A program made the position numbers and the translations under genes. Under the pieces are notes generated by a model. It worked only from the letters and a program-made list of their open reading frames with translations. It had not been told where the DNA came from and made no database searches. From positions 806,001 to 870,000 of the forward strand of contig NZ_CP011454.1 in assembly GCF_000695095.2 (NCBI RefSeq): a stretch of 64,000 nucleotides of DNA, written 5' to 3'. Below, in pieces: positions 24,248 through 33,093 of the stretch; within the stretch, counting starts at the first letter, position 1, and each line of letters opens with the position of its first letter. Source of the stretch: Gemmatimonas phototrophica. Its GTDB lineage: Bacteria > Gemmatimonadota > Gemmatimonadetes > Gemmatimonadales > Gemmatimonadaceae.

Positions 24248-26605
24248 ATGACCCGTAAGAACGCCATTCGCGCCGTCGCGCTGTCTATTGCCGGCGCCAC
24301 CGTTTTGGTGAGCGCCGCCATGCTCATGCCACGCACCCGTGCGGTGATTGACAAGATGCGTGATATTGGTGTTCGAAGCGCGGTGACCAAGGGATGGAAC
24401 CGTGTTCGTCGGTATGGAGTCACTGCGACGTTTAAGGGAGCAATAGGGGCGCCGGTTGATGCCGCGCCCACCGGAGCGTCAACTCTGCAATACTCGCTCT
24501 TCGATCTGCAGCAAAGGCCACCAGTAGACGACTCGGCCGCGCGCCACGCACTTCCAGAGTATGTCGAAATCCCGGCGGTCAATCTGTCGAGCCTGCCACC
24601 AAGTCGCCCCGGCAATCGTCGCTTTGATACGTGGCACCGCAGTGGCGGCGATGACATGTCCACCAAGTATTCCTCGCTCAATCAGATTACCACGCAGAAC
24701 GTACGCTTTCTCCAGCCGGCGTGGAGCTATTCCTCCGGGAGCGATCTTGGTGATTCCACAAAGACCGGGGGCACCACCGTCGAAACCAATCCGATTGTCG
24801 TGGGGAACCGGATGTTTCTCACGGGCCTCGATGGGGACCTGCTGTCCCTTGACGCTGAGACGGGCCGCGAAATCTGGCGTGTGGTGCTGCCCGCTCCTGT
24901 TGCCCGTCGCGGATTGATCTGGGAGCCCAACAACAGTTTTGCCAGTTCGCGTCTGTTCGTGCCAAGCAGCAAGGGCGTGTTTGCCATCAATGCGGCAACT
25001 GGCACAGTTCAGAAAACCTTTGGCAATAACGGCGTAGTCGGGTCGGGCACGTCGCTCATCGCTCCGCTTATCGTCAAAGACCGACTTGTCATTGCTACCC
25101 TCGCACCGGCTCTTGAGGCCTACGACCTCACAACTGGTACGCTTGTTTGGAGCAGATCCTTGTTGCAGCAGCCCGATGGAGCAGCAGGCAGTCTCGCCGG
25201 TGGAGCCCCCTGGGGCGGCATGTCGGCTGACGTAGATCGCCACATGGCGTATGTCACCACTGGCAATCCTCGCCCGGCCCTTATTGGCACCAATCGACCG
25301 GGGAAGAACAATTACACGTGCAGCGTTGTTGCGGTGGATACCAGAACCGGAGCCGTGCGCTGGGCTTTTCAGGAAGTTGAACATGATCTCTGGGATTTTG
25401 ATCTGACCGCGGCACCAGTGCTCACCACCATCACCCGAGAGGGGCGACCGGTTGATGTGGTAGCGGTACTCACCAAGCGCGGCAATACATTGCTGCTTGA
25501 TCGGGACCGGGGACAACCAATATTCGGCTACCGGTTGAAGCGGGCGCCCGTATCCAAAATTCCCGGCGAGCGGACGGCTCCGTACCAGCCGGTGTTTGAC
25601 TTGCCAGAACCGTTTTCACGGCAGGTATTCACCCCCGATCAGATTACGGATCTGTCAGTTTCGGCGCGTCGCACGGTGGAACAAAAACTTCGGGGGGCCA
25701 TCTACGGGTTCTTTGAGCCGCCGGTTATTGGCGGCAAGATTGCCTTATATGGTGTGCATGGGGGTGCCGAGTGGTTTGGCGGTGCGGTGGACCCCACAAA
25801 GGCCATTCTCTATGTACCGTCCAACGAATTGCCATGGGTGATAAGGACGCAGTACACCGACATCAAGGCCACGGCCACCACCGGCGCCGATCTGCCCGGG
25901 CACGATGTGTACAACCGCATGTGTGCCCAATGTCATGGTGTCTCGCGTCGTGGCTCCTTTGAATGGGAGGGCGCGGGCGATGCGTACCTGCCGGCATTGT
26001 CAGGCATTACGGCGTTACGACGCCGGGAGCAGTTGGAGTCGCAGGCATACTTTCGTGAACAGCACGCCGGTACCACGGTGTCAATCGTACCAACAGGGCC
26101 GCAGTTGCAAACACTGTATGCGTACTTTTCCGCGCTGGACAAGCGGAGTGATGCACAGCGCTCCTTTGCCCTGAGTGCCTTCTGGCAGTTGGTTCTCGAC
26201 GAGCGGGGAAACCCTGGAGGCAAGGCTCCCTGGGGCTTGCTCACCGCTCTCGATCTGAACACCGGGAAAAAGATCTGGCAGGTACCCTTTGGGCAGCTGA
26301 ATGGCTTGCGTTCAAACGGCACGTCGGTTCTTGGACTACAGAACATGGGTGGAGTGGCCGTGACGGCGGGCGGCTTGCTCTTTGCTACTGGCACAACGGA
26401 CAACAAGGTGCGCGCATACGCCGCCGCAGACGGGCGGGAACTTTGGTCCTACCAGCTGCCCGCCGCGGGGTCTACCATACCGACGGTCTATTCGGTCAAC
26501 GGAACACAGTATCTGGTCGTGGTCGCAACGGGAGGCGTGTTTCGCGGATTCTCTGGGCGTTCTGATCGCGTGATAGCCTTCAAGCTTCTGAGCTCCCGCC
26601 GTTAG
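24248..26605 (+). CDS. PQQ-type quinoprotein dehydrogenase with fused c-type cytochrome, membrane-anchored
   Basis: A 785-residue exported protein. Start ATG at 24248, 25 bases after the GT4 stop, gives a membrane anchor at residues about 8-27. The body is an eight-bladed-propeller quinoprotein of the glucose/alcohol dehydrogenase type, with blocks such as DLLSLDAETGREIWR, WAFQEVEHDLWDFD and GGAEWFGGAVDP (the latter resembles the glucose-dehydrogenase class). A cytochrome c insert carries Cys559-Ala-Gln-Cys562-His563, so electrons should pass from PQQ to heme. Such enzymes oxidise sugars or alcohols in the periplasm. Its position among glycosyltransferases suggests an oxidising role on the glycan or its precursor, but this is inference; PQQ-binding residues have not been checked one by one. 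Confidence 0.8.
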   Translation: MTRKNAIRAVALSIAGATVLVSAAMLMPRTRAVIDKMRDIGVRSAVTKGWNRVRRYGVTATFKGAIGAPVDAAPTGASTLQYSLFDLQQRPPVDDSAARHALPEYVEIPAVNLSSLPPSRPGNRRFDTWHRSGGDDMSTKYSSLNQITTQNVRFLQPAWSYSSGSDLGDSTKTGGTTVETNPIVVGNRMFLTGLDGDLLSLDAETGREIWRVVLPAPVARRGLIWEPNNSFASSRLFVPSSKGVFAINAATGTVQKTFGNNGVVGSGTSLIAPLIVKDRLVIATLAPALEAYDLTTGTLVWSRSLLQQPDGAAGSLAGGAPWGGMSADVDRHMAYVTTGNPRPALIGTNRPGKNNYTCSVVAVDTRTGAVRWAFQEVEHDLWDFDLTAAPVLTTITREGRPVDVVAVLTKRGNTLLLDRDRGQPIFGYRLKRAPVSKIPGERTAPYQPVFDLPEPFSRQVFTPDQITDLSVSARRTVEQKLRGAIYGFFEPPVIGGKIALYGVHGGAEWFGGAVDPTKAILYVPSNELPWVIRTQYTDIKATATTGADLPGHDVYNRMCAQCHGVSRRGSFEWEGAGDAYLPALSGITALRRREQLESQAYFREQHAGTTVSIVPTGPQLQTLYAYFSALDKRSDAQRSFALSAFWQLVLDERGNPGGKAPWGLLTALDLNTGKKIWQVPFGQLNGLRSNGTSVLGLQNMGGVAVTAGGLLFATGTTDNKVRAYAAADGRELWSYQLPAAGSTIPTVYSVNGTQYLVVVATGGVFRGFSGRSDRVIAFKLLSSRR

Positions 26606-26616
26606 CTGCGCATTAC

Positions 26617-28746
26617 TCAGTTGCGAGTGCTGCCAAACGTTCGTGCCAAACCCTCATTGGCTCCCACTCGGGGCGTCCAGTTCAGGAGGCGCTGCGCCAA
26701 GCTGACGTCAACGGGATGCAGTGGACGTAGCGCGCGGACCCGATAACGAGAGAGAGGAAGCGAGCGTTTGGCGATCTTTGACAGCACATCAACCATACCT
26801 CCCACAGCCAGCAAGACCCACTCCGGTACACGGCGGATCTTGGCAGTTCCGAGAAATGGTCGGGCAGCGGCAAGAAACTGATTCTGATCTACCTTCGCGG
26901 GATCGATGATGTTGATGGCGTGGCCAACAGCCGCATCAGCGGTTGCTGCGCTCAGTAAGGCGTCCACTACATCATCCACGTAAACAAGGGGAAGGGCACG
27001 ACCGCCGTTTCCGGAAATCACCAGGTTGCTGCCAAGTCTGATGACGCCATTGGGTGTCGTACCTTCGGTGCCAGGGCCGAAAATTTGTCCGGGTCGAATG
27101 ACGACGACCTTCAGTCCACGCTCCCTAGCGGCATCAAGCACGATCTTTTCCGCTTCCAGTTTGGCACCGCTGTATACGCCCCGTAGATCCGGGCGTGGTT
27201 CAAACGCAGAGTTTTCCGTGACGGGAACCTTCTGGTCACGTCCCGCGTGATCGAAAATTCCGCACGAACTGACATAGACCAAACGTTCTACACCGTGGCG
27301 TATGCAGGCGTCCACCACGTTCTGCGTTCCGATAACGGTGCCAGCCTGAAACTCGAGCGCTCCCCCCTTCATCGCGGCACCGACATGATACACGGTCCGC
27401 ACGCCGGCAATGGCGCGGTCTACAACATCTGGCTCTCCCAAGCTGCCAATAACCGCGTTTAGCCCAAAGGCGGGTGAGGATGCACTCGCCGGCCGCCGCA
27501 ACAGTACCCTGGGATGTTCCCCAGAATCACGCAGTCGGTGAAGGAGGGCACTCCCCAGGAAGCCGCTCGCACCGGTAACGAGAATTTCCGCAGCCGTAAC
27601 AGGTGCAGTTTTACGAGCGTGCTCAAGAGCGGACTTTGCTTCGTCTGCAGACTGGGAATAGCGGGTTACCAGATCCACGGCGCGGCGCGCCGCATCATGC
27701 GCGACTGGCGGCGGCGCCTTGGTCGCCAATGCTTCGTAGAAGGCGTGTACCGCGTAGTAGATGCCCGCCGAGGGTTTGGACCGTCCCGAGACGACACTCA
27801 GAACATTCGCGGGAATGCCGGCTACACGGCGAATGGCGTGGCGAAAACCATTGATGGCGGCCTGGAGCTGCGCTGGCCCCGGATACGTCGCGTGAAACTC
27901 ACAACGATTAAGGAATCCGTCAACGTGGAGGGCCCCTTTAGTACCGTGTACCCAGAACTCGTTTCGAATGGGGCGCATGTTCCATGACAACAGCACGTTG
28001 GCCGTAGCCTTCCCGCACCGAGCGGAAAGACGCCACTCATCGAACGTGAGCATGGGATCCTTGCCACTGGAATGATGCTCAACATTCATGCTGTCAATTG
28101 GCCCAAGACACTCTTCAATAAGGTACAGGGCATGTACGCCGAGGTCCCTGAAGGGATACGAGCCTTGGGAGTGCACGGCGGTTGGAGGTCCGCCCGCGTA
28201 CGCTGGATAATCAGACCCGCGGAAGTAGGTAAGGCTGACAATTTCTCCACAGTCCCCTCGCTTGAGACGCGCAATAGCGTCGGCAAACAGCGGGTCAAAA
28301 ATCATTGAGTGGTTCACCGACAGAAGCTTGCCAACAGATTGAGCACGCGCAATCATGCGGTCGCACTCCTCAACTGATTCTGCCATGGGCTTCTCCACAA
28401 AAACATGGCAGCCCATGTCCAACGCTTTGAGTGTTTGCTCACAATGACTTGCCGGTGGAGTCAGAATATGAATGACGTCCAGCTTCAGCTTCACGAACTC
28501 ATCAATGCCACTCACTGCGTTCGGAATGTTGAATGTGCCAGCCATTGCCACGGCGCGCGCTACGTCTGGATCACAGATGCCGATGACTGAAACGTGTGGC
28601 AAGTCGCGTAAGGCAATGAGGTGACGGGAGGCGACATAGCCAGCGCCAACCACCCCGACCCTCAAATTACGAGTAACTTCGGAACTCAAAGGAAGAATCT
28701 CACAAGAAGAGAATGTTGACGTCGAAATGAGGAAGTGCCACTGCAT
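26617..28746 (-). CDS. Gfo/Idh/MocA oxidoreductase fused to NAD-dependent epimerase/dehydratase
   Basis: A two-domain enzyme of about 709 residues. The first half is a Gfo/Idh/MocA oxidoreductase: GAGYVASRH nucleotide site and HVFVEKPMAES, which has the conserved Glu-Lys-Pro. The second half is an extended SDR: GASGFLGSALL and the Tyr-x3-Lys of YSGAKLEAEK, with VIRPGQIFGPG. Together they could carry out two consecutive steps on a nucleotide sugar. ATG 28746 is used as the start; a TTG at 28689 sits closer to the first Rossmann strand and may be the true one. It converges with the quinoprotein gene, 11 bases apart. Such bifunctional proteins occur in exopolysaccharide clusters; the substrate is unknown. 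Confidence 0.8.
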   Translation of the reverse strand: MQWHFLISTSTFSSCEILPLSSEVTRNLRVGVVGAGYVASRHLIALRDLPHVSVIGICDPDVARAVAMAGTFNIPNAVSGIDEFVKLKLDVIHILTPPASHCEQTLKALDMGCHVFVEKPMAESVEECDRMIARAQSVGKLLSVNHSMIFDPLFADAIARLKRGDCGEIVSLTYFRGSDYPAYAGGPPTAVHSQGSYPFRDLGVHALYLIEECLGPIDSMNVEHHSSGKDPMLTFDEWRLSARCGKATANVLLSWNMRPIRNEFWVHGTKGALHVDGFLNRCEFHATYPGPAQLQAAINGFRHAIRRVAGIPANVLSVVSGRSKPSAGIYYAVHAFYEALATKAPPPVAHDAARRAVDLVTRYSQSADEAKSALEHARKTAPVTAAEILVTGASGFLGSALLHRLRDSGEHPRVLLRRPASASSPAFGLNAVIGSLGEPDVVDRAIAGVRTVYHVGAAMKGGALEFQAGTVIGTQNVVDACIRHGVERLVYVSSCGIFDHAGRDQKVPVTENSAFEPRPDLRGVYSGAKLEAEKIVLDAARERGLKVVVIRPGQIFGPGTEGTTPNGVIRLGSNLVISGNGGRALPLVYVDDVVDALLSAATADAAVGHAINIIDPAKVDQNQFLAAARPFLGTAKIRRVPEWVLLAVGGMVDVLSKIAKRSLPLSRYRVRALRPLHPVDVSLAQRLLNWTPRVGANEGLARTFGSTRN

Positions 28747-28793
28747 CGATTGAGAGCAGTGGCATTTTGTTTGATTTCTCGTAGGTGGAAGGC

Positions 28794-31037
28794 CTATCTT
28801 GAGCCAAGCCACCGCCAAGACATTTGGTACTGCTGGTTGAACTGTTTGCCCCAGTTGACAAAGGCCTTCTCCGCCCCGCCTTGGAAAACGGCATCTCCGT
28901 AACTTCTGAGCTGAGGATTACGCGTACGTCGATGTAGCCAGCCAATACCATCAAGAAATAGGCCGTTGAGATCCGGTGCAGCGCTAGGTCCACCGTGCCC
29001 CGTACAAGTACCTGAGTAATAATTGAAGGATCGGTCGGACGTACGCCACTGACTCGCGAAAAGAAAATCCACTGCTTTCTGAACCGATGGCTGAATCCGA
29101 ACGTCGGGACTCACGTTGTCATGATATTGGCCTAAAACACCGATCAGGAGTCCGATGGTGTAGTTGGACGCCTCCCCGCATTGGCTTTTGAAACGCCATG
29201 ATCCATCGGTTCGCTGCATGGAAAGCATGTCGCGGAGGTTATTCGCGGCCGCTACCTTGATATCAGCGATGCCAGGTGAGTTCGACGTAGCAAGGGTAGA
29301 TGTCGCTCCAAGCATGATCGAGAGCACTTTTGTCATTAGGACACGAGCATAAACACGGGCGTCCATCCAAGGATGGTCAGGGTTGGTGATACGGACAGTT
29401 GTACCTCGATAGAACTCGATGTTTGATGCTACTCGAAGAATGGTGTTCCGTGTTGAGTCATCACCAGTCAACCAATAATGAACAGCCATGCCATCGATTC
29501 CTGCCTGCCACTCGGGAAGTCCGTAGTTGTTTGGGACGACATATTCATCCCGAAAGCGCCTTGTTAAAAGCGACGCGCGGGCAAACAAGATAGGGTTCCC
29601 GGTACGCGCCCAAAAACCATAAAGGGCGAGAATGCGGTCGTAGAAGTTCGTGCTATACGACGGTTCAGTGCTGGCCGAGTGAATAGCCTCGAACGTGTCA
29701 AACTTGCTTTCATATGTCGTAAAAAAGGTCGGCGAAGTAGGCGACGCACTGCGCGGCAACGTTGGCCCCACAATGCCTGTCGCAATCAACTCCGGCAGAG
29801 ATTCATAGCGCACAATGGCATCGGGCACTGCCGTAACGGGCGCCTTGGGCAACGAGCCTGCGGTCCGTCCCGAAAACTCCAGTAAGACGGGCGCGGTGGC
29901 CGCAGTTGCGGGCACGGTGAACTGAAGCAAAACCGAGCGCAGTGAGCCATCGGGGTGGGTACCGAGCAGCGCCGAGGCGTGACGTGGTATTTCCGTGCCA
30001 TTCACCAGCAGTCGCAGCGAACCTACGTCGGCGGCCCGCAGCCGCCCCGGCGCCATGGGTACGCCGGCCGACACATTAATGGTGGCGGGTACCGTCGCGG
30101 TGAGCACATTCACCCGCAGATTGATCCCTGACTGGCTCCCTGGGGTCGTGACCAGCACGGTCTGCTTGGCCGTAACCGCACCACAGGTGGCCTGCAACTC
30201 TCCGCTCCCTGCCGTACCGCCGGTGACCGTGACCGTCGCGCTGGTGGAACTTCCCAGCAGCAGTACACCCGCCGGCTGCGCCGACCACACAATGGTGGCA
30301 CAGGGAATGGCCGCCCCCTGACTATCCCGGAAGCTGGCTGTTGCCTGGCTCCCCTGTCCATTCACCAGAGAGGCCGGCAGCCCCGTTATCGTGCCGGTGG
30401 ACGCAACCGAGCGCACCACCAGTCGGTGCACGGTGGTACGGCCAAGGGTGGCCACGGAAATGTCTGCCGTTCCGGCGCTCGTAGCCGTTAACGTCCCTTC
30501 GGAATACGACGCTACGGCACCGTTGCTGGTGCTCCAGAGCCCACGCTTGGTGGTCAACCGGCCAAACCGGGCGCTGTTCACCGCTGCCGAGAGCGCGAAT
30601 CGCTGCCCTACCAGTACCGTGTCCGGGAGCCCTTCAATGCGCATACTGCTGATGCTGTCGGGATGCAGCACCCACACCGGGCTCGAACGCGTGCCGGTCG
30701 TGGACGATACGAGTAGCTGGTCGGACGACTGCACCGCCCGTGACGCCACCAGCACACTGTCCCCATTGCGTGACGCCCGCACAGCAAACGACCCGGCCGC
30801 ACTGGCCGCCCGGCCGCGCGCCAGCAGCAGTTTGTCGGTACCGTTCAACAGCACCGTAGCCGCACTGCGGGTGAGCAGAATGACGCTGTCGCCCAAAGCA
30901 GCCGGCGGATCAACCGACAGCAGCTGCGCGCCGGCCGGAAAATCGGCGTAGCTGTCAACGTCATCATTGGCCACGGTGGCCACGGTGTCTGCACCGCACC
31001 CCGCCAGCACCAATGCAATGATGGTCGCACGTGCCAT
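28794..31037 (-). CDS. Outer-surface lipoprotein with Ig-like repeats and C-terminal helical toroid
   Basis: A protein of about 747 residues. ATG 31037 gives a short lipoprotein signal (LVLAGC14). Residues about 30-330 are beta-rich Ig-like repeats of the BIG type (RLTTKRGLWSTSNGAVASY, LTATSAGTADISVATLG). The C-terminal part (about 470-740) is mostly helical and repeats, with MQRTDGSWRFKSQ and FLFASQWRTSDRSFNY resembling the DGSW pattern of alpha/alpha-toroid lyases and hydrolases. The order suggests a surface-anchored protein that binds or processes a polysaccharide; catalytic residues were not identified. The reading frame extends upstream, but those residues look non-coding. A second protein with a toroid is at 19799-21853. 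Confidence 0.65.
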   Translation of the reverse strand: MARATIIALVLAGCGADTVATVANDDVDSYADFPAGAQLLSVDPPAALGDSVILLTRSAATVLLNGTDKLLLARGRAASAAGSFAVRASRNGDSVLVASRAVQSSDQLLVSSTTGTRSSPVWVLHPDSISSMRIEGLPDTVLVGQRFALSAAVNSARFGRLTTKRGLWSTSNGAVASYSEGTLTATSAGTADISVATLGRTTVHRLVVRSVASTGTITGLPASLVNGQGSQATASFRDSQGAAIPCATIVWSAQPAGVLLLGSSTSATVTVTGGTAGSGELQATCGAVTAKQTVLVTTPGSQSGINLRVNVLTATVPATINVSAGVPMAPGRLRAADVGSLRLLVNGTEIPRHASALLGTHPDGSLRSVLLQFTVPATAATAPVLLEFSGRTAGSLPKAPVTAVPDAIVRYESLPELIATGIVGPTLPRSASPTSPTFFTTYESKFDTFEAIHSASTEPSYSTNFYDRILALYGFWARTGNPILFARASLLTRRFRDEYVVPNNYGLPEWQAGIDGMAVHYWLTGDDSTRNTILRVASNIEFYRGTTVRITNPDHPWMDARVYARVLMTKVLSIMLGATSTLATSNSPGIADIKVAAANNLRDMLSMQRTDGSWRFKSQCGEASNYTIGLLIGVLGQYHDNVSPDVRIQPSVQKAVDFLFASQWRTSDRSFNYYSGTCTGHGGPSAAPDLNGLFLDGIGWLHRRTRNPQLRSYGDAVFQGGAEKAFVNWGKQFNQQYQMSWRWLGSR

Positions 31038-31284
31038 GTGACTGAATCCCGATCTAGACGTCTTGGCGCACAGGCCACCGTTCACGACGCGCAGGCTGAA
31101 CATCAGATACTTCCGGTCTGGGGTGCCAACTGCTTGCTCATGAGATAGACGAGGTCTACTGCATGGGGCAACTGGCGTCCTGTGACGGTTGATACCATTT
31201 GGGCCACTATTTTCGTAACATGGGTGAATTCCCCCGTCACGTGAAGAAGAAGTGTGACGGATCCTGCAAACTTCCTCAGGCGCA

Positions 31285-32388
31285 ATGAACGCTCCCCCGC
31301 ATGTGGGTCTGGTTCTTCCATGGTTGGAAATTGGTGGCATGGAGCGGTTCGTCATCTCCCTCGCCGCCGCGCTTTCCTCACGCGGGTGGAGGACCACCAT
31401 TTACTGCACCCAGCGGGGCGGGCCGCTGCTCGCCGCGGCAGCAGACCTCAATATCGAAGCTAAAGTACTGCCTTTCGAAACCAAGTGGGATAATCTGGCG
31501 CCGCGTCGGCTCATTCGGGAAATGCGTGCCGACGGCATACAGCTGGTGCACTCCCAAAACGGCAACTGGCTCGCGGCGGCTGTGGCTGCCAGGTGGCTCA
31601 ATATCCCTCTGCTTCACACCGAACACGGGTTGGAAGGACCGCGGGAGCACTGGAAGTTGGTGCTCCAGAAGCGGGCTGCTGCCGCTCTCACGGGCCGACT
31701 GGTGGCCGTGTCGCAGAGCCTGCAGCGCCAGCTCAAGGATCAGCTTGGGCTTTCGCTCAGTCGTATTCAGGTCATTCCCAACGGCATCGACACCGCCGTT
31801 TACAGGCCGGATGCTGCCGCCCGCCAGAGTCTGCGGCAGGAACTGGGGATAGGCCCCGACACCGTGCTCATTGGTGCACTGGCCCGCTTGCATCCGCTCA
31901 AGGGCATTGATGTGTTGGCCGAAGCGGCGGCACTCATTCCGGCAGAGACGCCGGTGGCCATTGTCGTGGCCGGTGACGGTGATGAGCGGACCCGAGTGGA
32001 GGCCATTGCCGCCCGAAGTGCCGTGCCATTCAAGCTGCTGGGCATGCGCAGTGACATCGCCCGGTTATTGCAGGGGTTCGACGCGCTGGTGCTCCCCTCT
32101 CGCTCCGAGGCACTTCCCATTGCCCTGCTGGAAGGCATGGCGAGCCGCCGACCCATTATTGCCACCTCGGTGGGCGAGATGCCACACATTGTACAGGCCG
32201 GTGCGGGCCTGGTGGTACCACCACAGAACCCCGCCGCTCTGGCGAAGGCCATTGTTGAAATGGTACAACAACACGAACGCCGTGCTGCGTTTGGCAGCAC
32301 GGCGTCGGCAATTGCAGAAGAGCGGTTTGGCATTACCGCCATGGTCGATTCCTACATCCAAGCGTACCACGACCTGCTGAACCGTTAG
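31285..32388 (+). CDS. Glycosyltransferase family 4 (GT-B)
   Basis: A 367-residue GT4 enzyme: VLPWLEIGGMERFV at the N-terminus, VIPNGIDTAVYRPD, ALARLHPLKGIDVL and the EX7E stretch RSEALPIALLEGMASRRPIIATS. The gene starts 247 bases from the divergent lipoprotein gene and ends 36 bases before the convergent epsI. Donor and acceptor are not known. Confidence 0.9.
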   Translation: MNAPPHVGLVLPWLEIGGMERFVISLAAALSSRGWRTTIYCTQRGGPLLAAAADLNIEAKVLPFETKWDNLAPRRLIREMRADGIQLVHSQNGNWLAAAVAARWLNIPLLHTEHGLEGPREHWKLVLQKRAAAALTGRLVAVSQSLQRQLKDQLGLSLSRIQVIPNGIDTAVYRPDAAARQSLRQELGIGPDTVLIGALARLHPLKGIDVLAEAAALIPAETPVAIVVAGDGDERTRVEAIAARSAVPFKLLGMRSDIARLLQGFDALVLPSRSEALPIALLEGMASRRPIIATSVGEMPHIVQAGAGLVVPPQNPAALAKAIVEMVQQHERRAAFGSTASAIAEERFGITAMVDSYIQAYHDLLNR

Positions 32389-32424
32389 CGCGCCCACTAC
32401 GCCAATGGCCGGGACTTACTCAGC

Positions 32425-33093
32425 TCAGCTGCGGGGAGACGCCGGCATTACGGCATCCACCGCCGGAATGAGGCGGGCGGCCACCGACATGGCCACCGAA
32501 TCCGCTCGCTGCACCACGGCCTCGTCGCCCTGGGCAATGTCTTTGGGGGTGCTCAGCGGTACCACAATGCGCACCAGCGCTTCTTCCGTACGTCCGTACG
32601 ACGCCGCATCGCGCAGCAAGTCCCACTTGACCTTGTACTCGTTCGATTCAATACGACCGCGCCCCTGATACCAGTAATACACCAGCGCCCGGCTCCCCTT
32701 GTTGGCGAGCATGACACGGTTCATGGTTTCCCCGGCGCGACCGGAGGGCGCCGCTACCGGCGCCGTGTTGAGAATCTCCCAGCCGGCGCCCGGCAGGCAG
32801 TTCTTGGGCGAGTGAATGGACTTGCCCTGCACCTGACGGTCGTAATATCCCACGTACGCCGTAAAGAGCGCACTCGAATCCATCTCATACGAGCGCAGCA
32901 TGTAGTCGGACATGCCGGCCACACGGCGCTCTTCGTCGGCCACCACGATATCGCGCGCGGTATAGCCGGGAATGTCCATGGACACGTTGTTCATGGGCGC
33001 CTTGGATTCCACCGCGTACTGCTCGCGCATGCCCGATACGAGCAGTACACCCAGCCCGAGCGCCGCTGTTGGCACAAACACCGAGATGCGCAT
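32425..33093 (-). CDS. epsI: EpsI-family exosortase-associated protein
   Basis: A 222-residue protein, DUF3485/EpsI type: a membrane or signal helix at residues about 5-22, then the soluble domain with the family signature HSPKNCLPGAGW and YYWYQGRGR. In many bacteria this domain is fused to the C-terminus of the exosortase; here it is a separate gene. Its ATG follows the exosortase TGA directly (stop 33094-33096, start 33093), so the pair is co-translated. EpsI proteins act in exopolysaccharide production with the PEP-CTERM system, but their enzyme activity is not settled. Confidence 0.9.
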   Translation of the reverse strand: MRISVFVPTAALGLGVLLVSGMREQYAVESKAPMNNVSMDIPGYTARDIVVADEERRVAGMSDYMLRSYEMDSSALFTAYVGYYDRQVQGKSIHSPKNCLPGAGWEILNTAPVAAPSGRAGETMNRVMLANKGSRALVYYWYQGRGRIESNEYKVKWDLLRDAASYGRTEEALVRIVVPLSTPKDIAQGDEAVVQRADSVAMSVAARLIPAVDAVMPASPRS

